A DNA stretch of 8,236 bases. Origin: Chloroflexota bacterium (GTDB taxonomy: Bacteria > Chloroflexota > Anaerolineae > Anaerolineales > JACQED01). This document shows, piece after piece, positions 1 to 6,666 of the stretch. A program made the position numbers and the translations under genes. Position 1 is the first letter of the stretch. Every line of letters begins with the position of its first letter. The notes beneath the pieces are model-generated. The model saw nothing but the letters and a program-made list of their open reading frames with translations, ran no database searches and was not told where the DNA came from. Location of the stretch: NCBI GenBank assembly GCA_016200785.1, contig JACQED010000269.1, forward strand, positions 1-8,236, read 5' to 3'.

Positions 1-1
1 C

Positions 2-211
2 GCCAACCCACTGGGCGCGATCGCGGCGGCGGGGATGATGCTCGATTTTCTCGGCGAGAAGTGCGCCGCCGAGCGAGTCGAGTCGGCCATCGCCGGGTTA
101 CTGGCCTCTCAGCGCATCCCGTCGGTGGACGCGCGCAGCGGACTGAGCACCACGCAGATCGGAGAGATGGTGGTGCGGGAGATCAGTGAGCGAGCAACGA
201 GTGCCGCGTGA
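2..211 (+). CDS. C-terminal fragment of a beta-decarboxylating dehydrogenase (isocitrate/isopropylmalate/tartrate dehydrogenase family), 5' end outside window
   Basis: The reading frame is open from base 2 and ends in TGA at 209-211, giving 69 visible residues. It begins ANPLGAIAAAGMMLDFLGE, which matches the conserved C-terminal block of the family (ANP..xxxxAxMMLxxLGE). A long amphipathic helix follows, then the terminal STTQIGEMVVREI segment, equivalent to the T..xG..I...I ending of isopropylmalate and NAD-dependent isocitrate dehydrogenases. These enzymes oxidise a (2R,3S)-2-hydroxyacid with NAD(P)+ and then beta-decarboxylate it, using Mg2+ or Mn2+. The substrate-deciding residues lie in the N-terminal half, outside the window, so isopropylmalate, isocitrate, homoisocitrate and tartrate/malate remain possible. 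The gene converges on the CoA-transferase beta gene with 21 bp between the stop codons and no visible terminator. Family assignment is fairly secure; substrate is unknown. Confidence 0.75.
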   Translation, partial: ANPLGAIAAAGMMLDFLGEKCAAERVESAIAGLLASQRIPSVDARSGLSTTQIGEMVVREISERATSAA

Positions 212-232
212 CTTTCAAATCGCCCGACGTCC

Positions 233-994
233 TTATCGCGTCCAGATACCGTCCTTGTCCAGCGCCCGGACGATCTCAAGTTCATCGCGCGCGGGAGGCG
301 GCGTCGGCGCAAGAGAGCCGCTCACGCGCAGCGGCCAACCGGTGTTTGCCCGAACATCGTCTAGCGCCACGCCCGGATGGATCGAGCGCAACTCCGCCTC
401 CTTCGTCTCCGCGTCGAAACCCAACACGCCCAGCGTCGTGATGACCGCCGACGGCCCCCCACCCCTCAGTCCAACCCGCCGACGCCAATCCCCGCCACTG
501 CCATAGCCCGGCGACGTGACGTACGAGACACGCTCCGGCAGTCGCCGCCGGTCGTGCTCGATGATCGCGATGAAGCGCCCGGCGTGCGAGGCGATGTCGC
601 ATGCGCCGCCGGAGCCGGGTAGTTTCACGCGCGGCGCGCGAGAGTTCCCCACGTACGACGAATTCACGTTGCCGAAACGATCCACCTCCGCGCCGCCGAT
701 GAAGCCGAGGTCTGCGCTGCCACGGTGAAGCAGCGCCATCACGTTGAGCAGACTCGTGCACCAACTCGCGCCACTCACGTTGGGCGGATCGGACATGGTC
801 ATCAGAAGTTCGTCAATCGGCCGGTCGCGCAGGATGCCGTTCTCGAACAGGCCGGCCGCGTTCGGCGCGTGAGTGCGCTTGGCCAGCGCGAAGGCCAGCA
901 GCGGCAAACGCATTCCGACGAAGACCACCTCGCCGTCGCGAACCTCGCGCGCGGCGGCGATGACCATCAGTTCCTGCGGCGTGTAGTCCGGCAT
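233..994 (-). CDS. CoA-transferase, beta subunit (family I, glutaconate CoA-transferase type)
   Basis: The product is 253 residues from ATG at 994, or 256 from an in-frame GTG at 1003. I prefer the ATG because GGGAG lies 10 bases upstream of it, whereas the same motif would sit only one base from the GTG. The fold is typical: an N-terminal YTPQELMVIAAAREVRDGEVVFVG block, then AGLFENGIL, a GGAEVDRFGNVNSS segment, a GSGG glycine-rich turn, and a C-terminal IHPGVALDDVRANTGW block (HPG...V...TG). The glutamate of FENG (residue 51 from the ATG, 54 from the GTG) aligns with the catalytic Glu54 of Acidaminococcus GctB, which forms the glutamyl-CoA thioester. Retention of this residue argues for a real CoA-transferase rather than the related IpdAB ring-opening hydrolases. 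The protein acts in the cytoplasm as a complex with the alpha subunit encoded immediately upstream. Glutaconate, 3-oxoadipate or another short carboxylate could be the acceptor; sequence does not decide. Confidence 0.85.
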   Translation of the reverse strand: MPDYTPQELMVIAAAREVRDGEVVFVGMRLPLLAFALAKRTHAPNAAGLFENGILRDRPIDELLMTMSDPPNVSGASWCTSLLNVMALLHRGSADLGFIGGAEVDRFGNVNSSYVGNSRAPRVKLPGSGGACDIASHAGRFIAIIEHDRRRLPERVSYVTSPGYGSGGDWRRRVGLRGGGPSAVITTLGVLGFDAETKEAELRSIHPGVALDDVRANTGWPLRVSGSLAPTPPPARDELEIVRALDKDGIWTR

Positions 995-1012
995 AATCGG
1001 CACGCTCCCGCG

Positions 1013-1930
1013 TTACAGCCCGTAGTCCACTGTCGCGGCGAAGCGATGGTCGCGCAGGGTCAGTGATTGCCATCGCTCCGCGCCGAGGCGCTCGACATAC
1101 GCCGCGCGATCGGGCAGGCGCAGCACCCATTCGTCGAGCCACGCCGCGAAGTCGTCGGGCGTTCGCGAACGGCGATGGTATTCGCCGAAGAAGGCGTGGT
1201 CGCGGCCGTAATAGCCTTGCGCCGGCGAGGGGTGCGCCCCACCCGGCGCGTGCGCCACAGCCACGACTTTGAAATGCGGCGCGATGATTCGATTCGGGTC
1301 GCTCAGAATCACATCGCCGGGAACGATCTCTTCCGCGGTGAGAATGATGCGGCGGCTTGCCAGCCCGGCCTCGTTGGTCACGCCGAGCGCGCCCCAGCAG
1401 TGCGCCCGGCCCTCGGCGTCGGCGCGTTGAACGTGCAGGACGGCGACGTCCGGCTGGATCGCGGGGACGGCGATTAGCGGCTGACCGTCGAGAGGCGAGG
1501 CAATTACCCGCAACGTCGGATTGCTGGCCGGAAGATCACTGCCGAGGCCTGAGCGCGACGGGATGTACGGCACGCCCAATGCGCCCGCGAGCAATCCGAG
1601 CGCAAGGGTGAGATTGGTGTGGTCTTCGATTTGAATGCGATGGGGAATGCCGGCTTCCGCCGCGCGCCGATAGTTGTGGCCCAGCCCCTCGCTCACATTG
1701 CCGGCCCACGCGACCACAACTTTGCTCACGCATCCGGCGCCGACGAGTTGATCGAGCAGGGCGTCGGAGATCGGGCCGATGAAAGTGAGGCCGCGCCGCC
1801 GCTGGCGGATCAGTTCGTGGCCGGCGGCGAACGGGATCAAACCCTCCAGCGCGGCGCCCATGGCGACCGTGTCGCCGTCGGAGACGAAGCGGGCGATGGC
1901 CTCGCGCAAAGACATTCGTTTATCAACCAT
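1013..1930 (-). CDS. CoA-transferase, alpha subunit (family I, glutaconate CoA-transferase type)
   Basis: The product is 305 residues from ATG at 1930 to TAA at 1013-1015, close to the usual length of about 320. An upstream in-frame ATG at 1957 would give 314 residues. It is unlikely to be used because it overlaps a TACAAT promoter box and has no ribosome site, whereas ATG 1930 has GAGGGAG about 10 bases upstream. Family features are the N-terminal MSLREAIARFVSDGDTVAMGA block, the GISDALLDQL-like region (here GPISDALLDQLVGAG), and EDHTNLTLALGLLAGALGVPYIPSRSGLGSD, which corresponds to the E..N..L..RL.AGA.G.PF.P.R...GSD core of GctA-type subunits. VPAIQPDVAVLHVQRAD is the region that meets the beta subunit. 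The alpha/beta pair transfers CoA between an acyl-CoA and a free carboxylate. The beta gene begins 18 bases after this stop, so the two are almost certainly one operon. The acyl substrate is not known. Confidence 0.85.
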   Translation of the reverse strand: MVDKRMSLREAIARFVSDGDTVAMGAALEGLIPFAAGHELIRQRRRGLTFIGPISDALLDQLVGAGCVSKVVVAWAGNVSEGLGHNYRRAAEAGIPHRIQIEDHTNLTLALGLLAGALGVPYIPSRSGLGSDLPASNPTLRVIASPLDGQPLIAVPAIQPDVAVLHVQRADAEGRAHCWGALGVTNEAGLASRRIILTAEEIVPGDVILSDPNRIIAPHFKVVAVAHAPGGAHPSPAQGYYGRDHAFFGEYHRRSRTPDDFAAWLDEWVLRLPDRAAYVERLGAERWQSLTLRDHRFAATVDYGL

Positions 1931-1955
1931 CTCACACGCGCTCCCTCGGCGGCAC

Positions 1956-1983
1956 ATTGTACCACTACACCGTGCCCCGTCAT
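1956..1983 (-). promoter_or_regulatory. Candidate sigma-70-type promoter for the CoA-transferase operon
   Basis: On the minus strand TACAAT (plus 1956-1961) is preceded by TGG, giving an extended -10 of the form TGnTACAAT. Sixteen bases further upstream is ATGACG (plus 1978-1983), four of six matches to TTGACA. Transcription would start near 1948-1950 and give a short leader of about 20 bases before ATG 1930. The ATG at 1957 lies inside the -10 box, so this promoter, if real, excludes that start. The call rests on consensus matching only. Confidence 0.4.
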
Positions 1984-2024
1984 TCGGAGTGTGGTGCTAT
2001 TTCCCGCCGATAAAACACGGTGTA
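1966..2024. promoter_or_regulatory. 9-bp perfect inverted repeat flanking the centre of the divergent intergenic region (possible operator pair)
   Basis: TACACCGTG at 1966-1974 is the exact reverse complement of CACGGTGTA at 2016-2024, with 41 bases between. Each copy is itself nearly symmetrical around CACnGTG (the right copy reads ACAC-G-GTGT at 2015-2023). On the minus strand the motif sits four bases upstream of the TACAAT box. On the plus strand it overlaps the first two bases of the other TACAAT box. The symmetric placement is what an operator for a dimeric regulator controlling two divergent promoters would look like. No regulator gene is visible in the window. It could also be chance in a GC-rich region. 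Confidence 0.35.
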
Positions 2025-2028
2025 CAAT
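2000..2028 (+). promoter_or_regulatory. Candidate promoter for the REC-PAS-GAF-HD-GYP gene
   Basis: TACAAT at 2023-2028 matches the -10 consensus at five of six positions. With a 17-base spacer the -35 would be TTTCCC at 2000-2005, a poor match, so either the promoter is weak or an activator or other sigma factor is used. Transcription would start near 2035, leaving a leader of about 50 bases before the ATG at 2088. Confidence 0.3.
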
Positions 2029-2076
2029 CGTCGCTGAACCGTAGCGCATCAAAGCCGCAATCTGCGATCTGAAGTC

Positions 2077-2081
2077 GGAGG
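2077..2081 (+). promoter_or_regulatory. Ribosome binding site GGAGG of the HD-GYP gene
   Basis: GGAGG is separated from the ATG at 2088 by six bases, close to ideal spacing. It supports that start, and the REC domain begins at residue 5 as expected. Confidence 0.7.
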
Positions 2082-2087
2082 TCGAGT

Positions 2088-5000
2088 ATGCCAACTGCCC
2101 TGCGTGTTTTGATCCTCGAGGACAGCCCGGCCGACGCCGAGTTGATGCTGTATGAACTGCGCCGGGGCGGGTTTGACCCCGACTGGCGGCGCGCCGAAAC
2201 CGAGCCGGAGTATCGGGCCGCTCTCGACCCGGCGCTCGACTTGATTCTGGCCGACTGCAACCTGCCGCAGTTCGACGGCTTGCAGGCTCACGACATACTG
2301 CTGGAGCGCGGGCTGGATATTCCGTTCATCATCGTGTCCGGCTCGATCAGCGAAGAACTCGCCGTGTCGGCCATGCAACACGGCGTAGCCGACTACGTGG
2401 TCAAAGACCGGCTGGCGCGGCTGGGGCCGGCGGTGACGAAGGCGCTGGAGCAAAGGCGACTCCGCGACGAGAAGCGGCGGGCGGATCAGGAGTTGCAGGA
2501 AAGCGAAGACCGCTACCGGGACCTGGTAGAACACAGTCAGGATCTCATCTGCACCCATGCGCTCGACGGGCAGATCCTATCGGTAAATCCCTGGGCGGCG
2601 CGCGCCCTGGGCTATGAAATGAACACTCTGTTGCAGATGAACATCCGGGATATTCTCGCTTCAGAAGTGCGTGACGGGTTTGACGAGTATCTGGCCGAGC
2701 TGCGGACGCGCGGCAAAGCCACAGGCCGCATGAAAGTCCACACTCGCACCGGCGAGACGCGTATCTGGGAATATAACAACACCCTGCGCACGGAAGGCGT
2801 CCCGGCGCCGATTGTGCGCGGCATGGCGCGCGACGTCACCGAGCAGTTACGCGCCGAGGCGGCCCTGCGCGAAAGCGAAGCGCGGTTCCGGGCGCTGGTC
2901 GAGCAGTCTCTCACCGGGGTCGCGCTCATCCGGGAAGGGCAGTTCGTTTATGTGAATCCACGTCTGGCCGAAATGGTCGGTTACCGGCCGGACGAAATGA
3001 TTGGTTTGTCACCGGTCGATCTGGTGGTGGAGGCAGATCGCGAGTTGGTCAGAGAAAACCTGAGAAAACGGCTGTCGGGTGAAGTAATGAGCGCACACTA
3101 TGCTTTCCGAGCCCAGCGCAAAGACGGGACGGAAATCGAAATGGAAGTGTGGGGGAGCGCGATGACGTATCAGGGTCGCCCTGCCGTTCTGAGCACGCTG
3201 CTGGACATCACCGAGCGCAAGCGGGCAGAAGAGGCGCTGTCCAGCGAGCGCAATCTGCTGCGCACGCTGATTGACAACACGCCCGACTTCATCTTTGTCA
3301 AAGACACCGAGAGCCAGTTTGTCGTCAACAACACGGCCCATATGCGCGGCCTGAAGGCTGCCTCTCAAGAAGAACTCCTGGGGAAGACGGACTTCGACAT
3401 ATTCCCACACGAACTGGCGGCCCAATATTACGCCGACGAACAGGCAGTCGTCCACTCCGGCCAACCGCTGCTCAACCGCGAAGAACCCTTCGTAGATGAA
3501 ACCGGCCAGCCGAGATGGCTCTTGACCAGCAAGATACCGCTGCGTGACGGCGCCGGCGCCGTCGTCGGCCTGGTGGGCATCAGCCGCGACATCACCGAGC
3601 GCAAACGCGCCGAAGAGGCGCTGACAGCCGAGCGCGCCCTGCTGCGAATCGTGATTGATAACCTGCCGCACCAAATCTACGTTAAAGATACCGAGAGTCG
3701 GTTCCTGCTCGCCAACGCGGCGGCGGCCTTCACCACCGGCGCCGCCACGGTCGCCGACCTCATCGGCAAGACGGACTTTGATTTTTTCCCACAGGAACTG
3801 GCGGCGCAATACTTCGCCGACGAACAGGAAATCATTCGATCGGGTCAGCCGATAGTTGACCACGAGGAACCCATCGTCGTTCAAACGACGGGTGAGCCGC
3901 GCTGGAATTTGATAACCAAAGTGCCCCTGCGCGACAGCGCCGGGAAGATCATTGGGCTGGTGGGCTTGAACAGAGACATCACCGACTACAGGCGGCGCGA
4001 GCGCGAACTGGAAGCCATCGCCATCGTCGCCAACGCGCTCCGCACCGCTCCCACCCGCGCCGAAATGCTGCCGATCCTGCTCGACCAAACGCTCGCCCTG
4101 GCGGAGGCCGACGGCGCACTTCTGGCGATGCGCGACCCGGTCACCGGCGAGACAGTCATCGAACTGGGACGCGCCGGCCTGGATCGCGCCAACGGCCGGC
4201 GCATTCCTCCGGGCGAGGGGCTGGCCGGCTACGCCATTGCCACCGGCCGGCCCTACGTGACGAACGACGTCAGAAACGAACCACGCGCTTACTGGCCCGA
4301 TCTGCTCGGCGATTCGCGCGCCGTGGCCACTGTCCCGCTCATCGCGCAGGGTGAGATCATCGGCGCGCTGATGGTGGCGCACAACAGCCTCCGCGCCGAA
4401 ATTACCGGCGACGAAGTGCGCCTGTTGACGGCGATCGGCGACATGGCAGCCAACGCGATTCGCCGGGCGACTCTGCACGAGCAGACCGAGCGCAGTCTGG
4501 AACGCCTCGCCGCCCTGCGCGCGATTGACAACGCCATCAGTTCCAGTCTCGATCTGCGCGTGACTCTCAACATCTTCCTCGATCAAGTCACGGTCCAATT
4601 GCGCGTGGACGCTGCCGCTGTCCTGCTGCTTAACCCTCACACCCAGATTCTGGAATACGCCGCCGGGCGCGGCTTCCGCTCGGCCGCCATCGCCCAATCG
4701 CGCCTGCGGCTCGGCGAGGGTCATGCCGGCCGCGCCGCGTTGGAGCGCCGAACCATCGTCGTCGGCAATCTGCCCGAGGCCGAGAGCGACCGTCTTCTCG
4801 CCCCTATTCTGGCCGGTGAACACTTCATCGCCTACTTCGGCGCTCCACTCATTGCCAAAGGCCAGATCAAGGGCGTGCTCGAAATCTTCCATCGCGTTTC
4901 TCTCACGCCAGATCCTGAGTGGCTGGACTTCTTGAAGACGCTGGGCGGCCAGGCGGCTATCGCCATTGACAACGCGCAGCTCTTCGACGAAGTGCAGCGG

Positions 5001-5576
5001 TCGAATATCCAACTGACCCTGGCCTACGACGCCACCATCGAAGGCTGGTCGCGTGCCCTCGATCTGCGCGATCAAGAGACCGAGGGCCATACCCAGCGCG
5101 TCACAGAAATGACGCTCAAGCTGGCGCGCGCGATGGGCATCGGTGAGGCGGAATTGGTACACATTCGGCGCGGCGCGCTACTGCACGACATCGGCAAGAT
5201 GGGAATCCCGGACCGGATCCTGTTCAAGAACGGCCCGTTGACGGATGGGGAATGGGCGGTCATGCGTGATCATCCTGTATTTGCTTACCAGATGCTTTTG
5301 CCGATTGCGTACCTGCGGCCGGCTTTGGATATTCCGTATTGCCATCACGAAAAGTGGGATGGCACGGGCTACCCGCGCGGCTTGAAGGGCGATACCATTC
5401 CGCTGGCCGCGCGCATCTTCGCCGTCGCGGATGTGTGGGACGCGCTGCGCTCGGATCGCCCTTACCGCGAGGCCTGGCCGGAGGAGAAGGTGCGCGAATA
5501 CCTCCGCCAGCAGGCAGGCAAGCACTTTGACCCGAACGTGGCGCAAGCGTTCTTGAAAATCGTTGGCGGGGAATAA
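2088..5576 (+). CDS. Multidomain response regulator REC-PAS(x4)-GAF(x2)-HD-GYP, predicted cyclic-di-GMP phosphodiesterase
   Basis: The product is 1162 residues. REC spans about 5-122 (acidic E11/D12, phosphoacceptor D56 in LILADCNLPQFDG, S84, K106). Four PAS/PAC units follow at about 139-258, 262-381, 386-510 and 514-636, joined by short helical linkers such as DITERKRAEEAL. Two GAF domains lie at about 640-795 and 803-968, then a signalling helix and HD-GYP at about 977-1162. The HD-GYP metal site is complete: H1001, H1033-D1034, K1037, H1062, H1086-H1087 and D1115, with the signature GTGYP at 1092-1096. Known enzymes of this type hydrolyse c-di-GMP to GMP or pGpG using a two- or three-metal centre. 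No transmembrane segment or signal peptide is seen, so it is cytoplasmic. The protein should integrate phosphorylation from a separate histidine kinase with several small-molecule or redox signals and lower c-di-GMP. No kinase or GGDEF gene lies in the window. PAS3 and PAS4 are a recent internal duplication. PAS ligands cannot be predicted; no heme or flavin signature was identified. Confidence 0.93.
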   Translation: MPTALRVLILEDSPADAELMLYELRRGGFDPDWRRAETEPEYRAALDPALDLILADCNLPQFDGLQAHDILLERGLDIPFIIVSGSISEELAVSAMQHGVADYVVKDRLARLGPAVTKALEQRRLRDEKRRADQELQESEDRYRDLVEHSQDLICTHALDGQILSVNPWAARALGYEMNTLLQMNIRDILASEVRDGFDEYLAELRTRGKATGRMKVHTRTGETRIWEYNNTLRTEGVPAPIVRGMARDVTEQLRAEAALRESEARFRALVEQSLTGVALIREGQFVYVNPRLAEMVGYRPDEMIGLSPVDLVVEADRELVRENLRKRLSGEVMSAHYAFRAQRKDGTEIEMEVWGSAMTYQGRPAVLSTLLDITERKRAEEALSSERNLLRTLIDNTPDFIFVKDTESQFVVNNTAHMRGLKAASQEELLGKTDFDIFPHELAAQYYADEQAVVHSGQPLLNREEPFVDETGQPRWLLTSKIPLRDGAGAVVGLVGISRDITERKRAEEALTAERALLRIVIDNLPHQIYVKDTESRFLLANAAAAFTTGAATVADLIGKTDFDFFPQELAAQYFADEQEIIRSGQPIVDHEEPIVVQTTGEPRWNLITKVPLRDSAGKIIGLVGLNRDITDYRRRERELEAIAIVANALRTAPTRAEMLPILLDQTLALAEADGALLAMRDPVTGETVIELGRAGLDRANGRRIPPGEGLAGYAIATGRPYVTNDVRNEPRAYWPDLLGDSRAVATVPLIAQGEIIGALMVAHNSLRAEITGDEVRLLTAIGDMAANAIRRATLHEQTERSLERLAALRAIDNAISSSLDLRVTLNIFLDQVTVQLRVDAAAVLLLNPHTQILEYAAGRGFRSAAIAQSRLRLGEGHAGRAALERRTIVVGNLPEAESDRLLAPILAGEHFIAYFGAPLIAKGQIKGVLEIFHRVSLTPDPEWLDFLKTLGGQAAIAIDNAQLFDEVQRSNIQLTLAYDATIEGWSRALDLRDQETEGHTQRVTEMTLKLARAMGIGEAELVHIRRGALLHDIGKMGIPDRILFKNGPLTDGEWAVMRDHPVFAYQMLLPIAYLRPALDIPYCHHEKWDGTGYPRGLKGDTIPLAARIFAVADVWDALRSDRPYREAWPEEKVREYLRQQAGKHFDPNVAQAFLKIVGGE
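3204..3974 (+). repeat. Intragenic tandem duplication of one PAS/PAC module
   Basis: Two consecutive segments, 3204-3587 and 3588-3974, encode homologous PAS units at a spacing of 128 codons. The segment starting at residue 432 (GKTDFDIFPHELAAQYY) recurs at residue 560 (GKTDFDFFPQELAAQYF); over 29 aligned residues 22 are identical. The 36 nucleotides encoding the linker (from 3204 and from 3588) differ at only three third-codon positions. The second copy carries one extra residue near its end. The other two PAS units in the protein are much less alike. Confidence 0.8.
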
Positions 5577-5595
5577 CGCGGGGCGCTGTCGCCGA

Positions 5596-6576
5596 TTACT
5601 TGTAGACCTCCGGGTTGACGCAGTTCGGCAAACGCGCGCCATTAAGCCCGGCGGCGAGGTTGGCCGCCGCCATCGTCGCCATTTTGTTGCGCGTCTGAAA
5701 ACTGGCGCTGGCGATGTGCGGCGGGAGGAGGATGTTGTCGAGCGTGAGCAGTGGGCTGTCCAACGGGATCGGCTCCGGCTCGGTCACGTCCAGCGCGGCG
5801 TAAGCAATCCGGCCATCCTTCAACGCCCGGTGCAGCGCGTTCGGATCGACAATCGGCCCGCGCGCCGTGTTGATCAGGATGGCCGTCGGCTTCATCCTGG
5901 CGAAGGCCGCATCGTCGATCATGTGGCGCGTCGTGTCGTTCAGGTCGGTGTGCAGCGTGATGAAGTCCGACTCGGCGTAGAGCGTGTCGAGCGCGGCGTA
6001 CTGCGCGCCCATCGCCTTCTCCAAATCCTCGCGACGGTTTCTGTCATTGTAGATCACTCGCATGTCAAAGCCCGAAGCGCGTTTGGCGACCGCCTGCCCG
6101 ATGCGCCCGAAGCCGACGATGCCCAGCGTCGCGCCGTGAACGTCCGGCCCCATCAACAGCGTCGGCCCCCACGTCTTCCAGCGGCCCGCCCGCGTGAATC
6201 TGTCGCCCTCGACGACGCGCCGCGCCGCCGCCATGAGCAAGGCCCAGGCAAAGTCGGCGGTGGTGTCGGTCAGCACGCCCGGCGTGTTGCCGACCGGGAG
6301 GCCGCGCTCGGTGGCCGCCCGGACGTCGATGTTGTCGTAGCCCACGGCCATCTGGCTGATCACCTTGAGCGACTTGCCGGCCACGTCCATCAAGTTAGCG
6401 TCGATCTTGTCCGTCAGCAGTGTCAGAACGCCATCAACGCCTTTGACTTTCTCCAGCAAGACCTCGTAGGGCGGCGGCAACTCCTCCTGCCACACTTCGG
6501 CGTCGGCCACCTCGTGCACCATCTCTAGTCCCTTTTGAGGGATGAGGCGCGTCACGAACACTTTTGGTTTCGGCAT
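5596..6576 (-). CDS. D-2-hydroxyacid dehydrogenase, glyoxylate/hydroxypyruvate reductase type (GyaR-like)
   Basis: The product is 326 residues from ATG at 6576, preceded by GGAG about five bases upstream. An in-frame ATG at 6630 would add 18 residues encoded by an intergenic palindrome and is unlikely. The architecture is the usual two-lobed one: an N-terminal substrate lobe with MAVGYDNIDV at 76-85, the nucleotide-binding motif GFGRIG at 155-160, and the catalytic trio R239 (NTARG), E268 (DVTEPEP) and H287 (LPPHIASAS). All three catalytic residues are present, so the enzyme should be active. It would reduce glyoxylate, hydroxypyruvate or a related 2-keto acid to the D-hydroxyacid. The end of the second strand reads YNDRNRR, which mixes features of NADH and NADPH users, so the cofactor is open. 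2-ketogluconate reductase is an alternative. It is the last gene of a minus-strand set with a TIM-barrel protein and malate dehydrogenase, and it converges on the HD-GYP gene with 19 bp between stops. Confidence 0.88.
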   Translation of the reverse strand: MPKPKVFVTRLIPQKGLEMVHEVADAEVWQEELPPPYEVLLEKVKGVDGVLTLLTDKIDANLMDVAGKSLKVISQMAVGYDNIDVRAATERGLPVGNTPGVLTDTTADFAWALLMAAARRVVEGDRFTRAGRWKTWGPTLLMGPDVHGATLGIVGFGRIGQAVAKRASGFDMRVIYNDRNRREDLEKAMGAQYAALDTLYAESDFITLHTDLNDTTRHMIDDAAFARMKPTAILINTARGPIVDPNALHRALKDGRIAYAALDVTEPEPIPLDSPLLTLDNILLPPHIASASFQTRNKMATMAAANLAAGLNGARLPNCVNPEVYK

Positions 6577-6599
6577 AATGTCTCCGCTGAATTTCCCCG

Positions 6600-6660
6600 C
6601 CACTAATTTCACGAATTGCACGAGACGCACGCAGATGTGTGAAATTCGTGTAATTCGTGG
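6600..6660. repeat. Imperfect palindrome built from a 9-bp CACGAATTn unit (intergenic repeat element)
   Basis: Arms 6600-6621 and 6639-6660 are inverted repeats matching at 19 of 22 positions, with a 17-base loop at 6622-6638. Each arm is two tandem copies of a 9-base unit, CACGAATT plus one variable base (one copy reads CACTAATT), followed by a further CAC. It fills most of the 90-bp gap between the TIM-barrel gene and the reductase gene. In RNA it would form a long stem, which could stabilise upstream mRNA or reduce read-through. There is no U-tract, so it is not a classical terminator. From general knowledge, similar CACGAATT-type repeats occur in many environmental genomes; copy number here cannot be seen. 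Confidence 0.75.
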
Positions 6661-6666
6661 CTGGCT

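Noticed and set aside
212..232. Possible bidirectional terminator between the two convergent genes at the left
   Set aside because: The 21-bp gap has no stem-loop and no T-run.
3009..5162. 717-codon open frame on the minus strand, antisense to the HD-GYP gene
   Set aside because: The plus-strand frame has full domain matches along its whole length. The antisense product shows no recognisable domain and is rich in Gly, Ala, Gln, Arg and Val, as expected for a codon-bias shadow in GC-rich DNA.
5582..5593. Small GGCG-CTGT-CGCC hairpin between the convergent HD-GYP and reductase stops
   Set aside because: The stem has only four pairs and there is no T-tract, too weak to call a terminator.
5563..6528. 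321-codon open frame on the plus strand opposite the 2-hydroxyacid dehydrogenase
   Set aside because: It is antisense to a gene with intact catalytic motifs and has an Arg/Val/His-rich composition with no motif, so it is a shadow frame.
6577..6630. 18-residue N-terminal extension of the 2-hydroxyacid dehydrogenase from ATG 6630
   Set aside because: The extension is encoded largely by the intergenic palindrome, and the ATG at 6576 has its own ribosome site and the normal family N-terminus MPKPKVFVTR.
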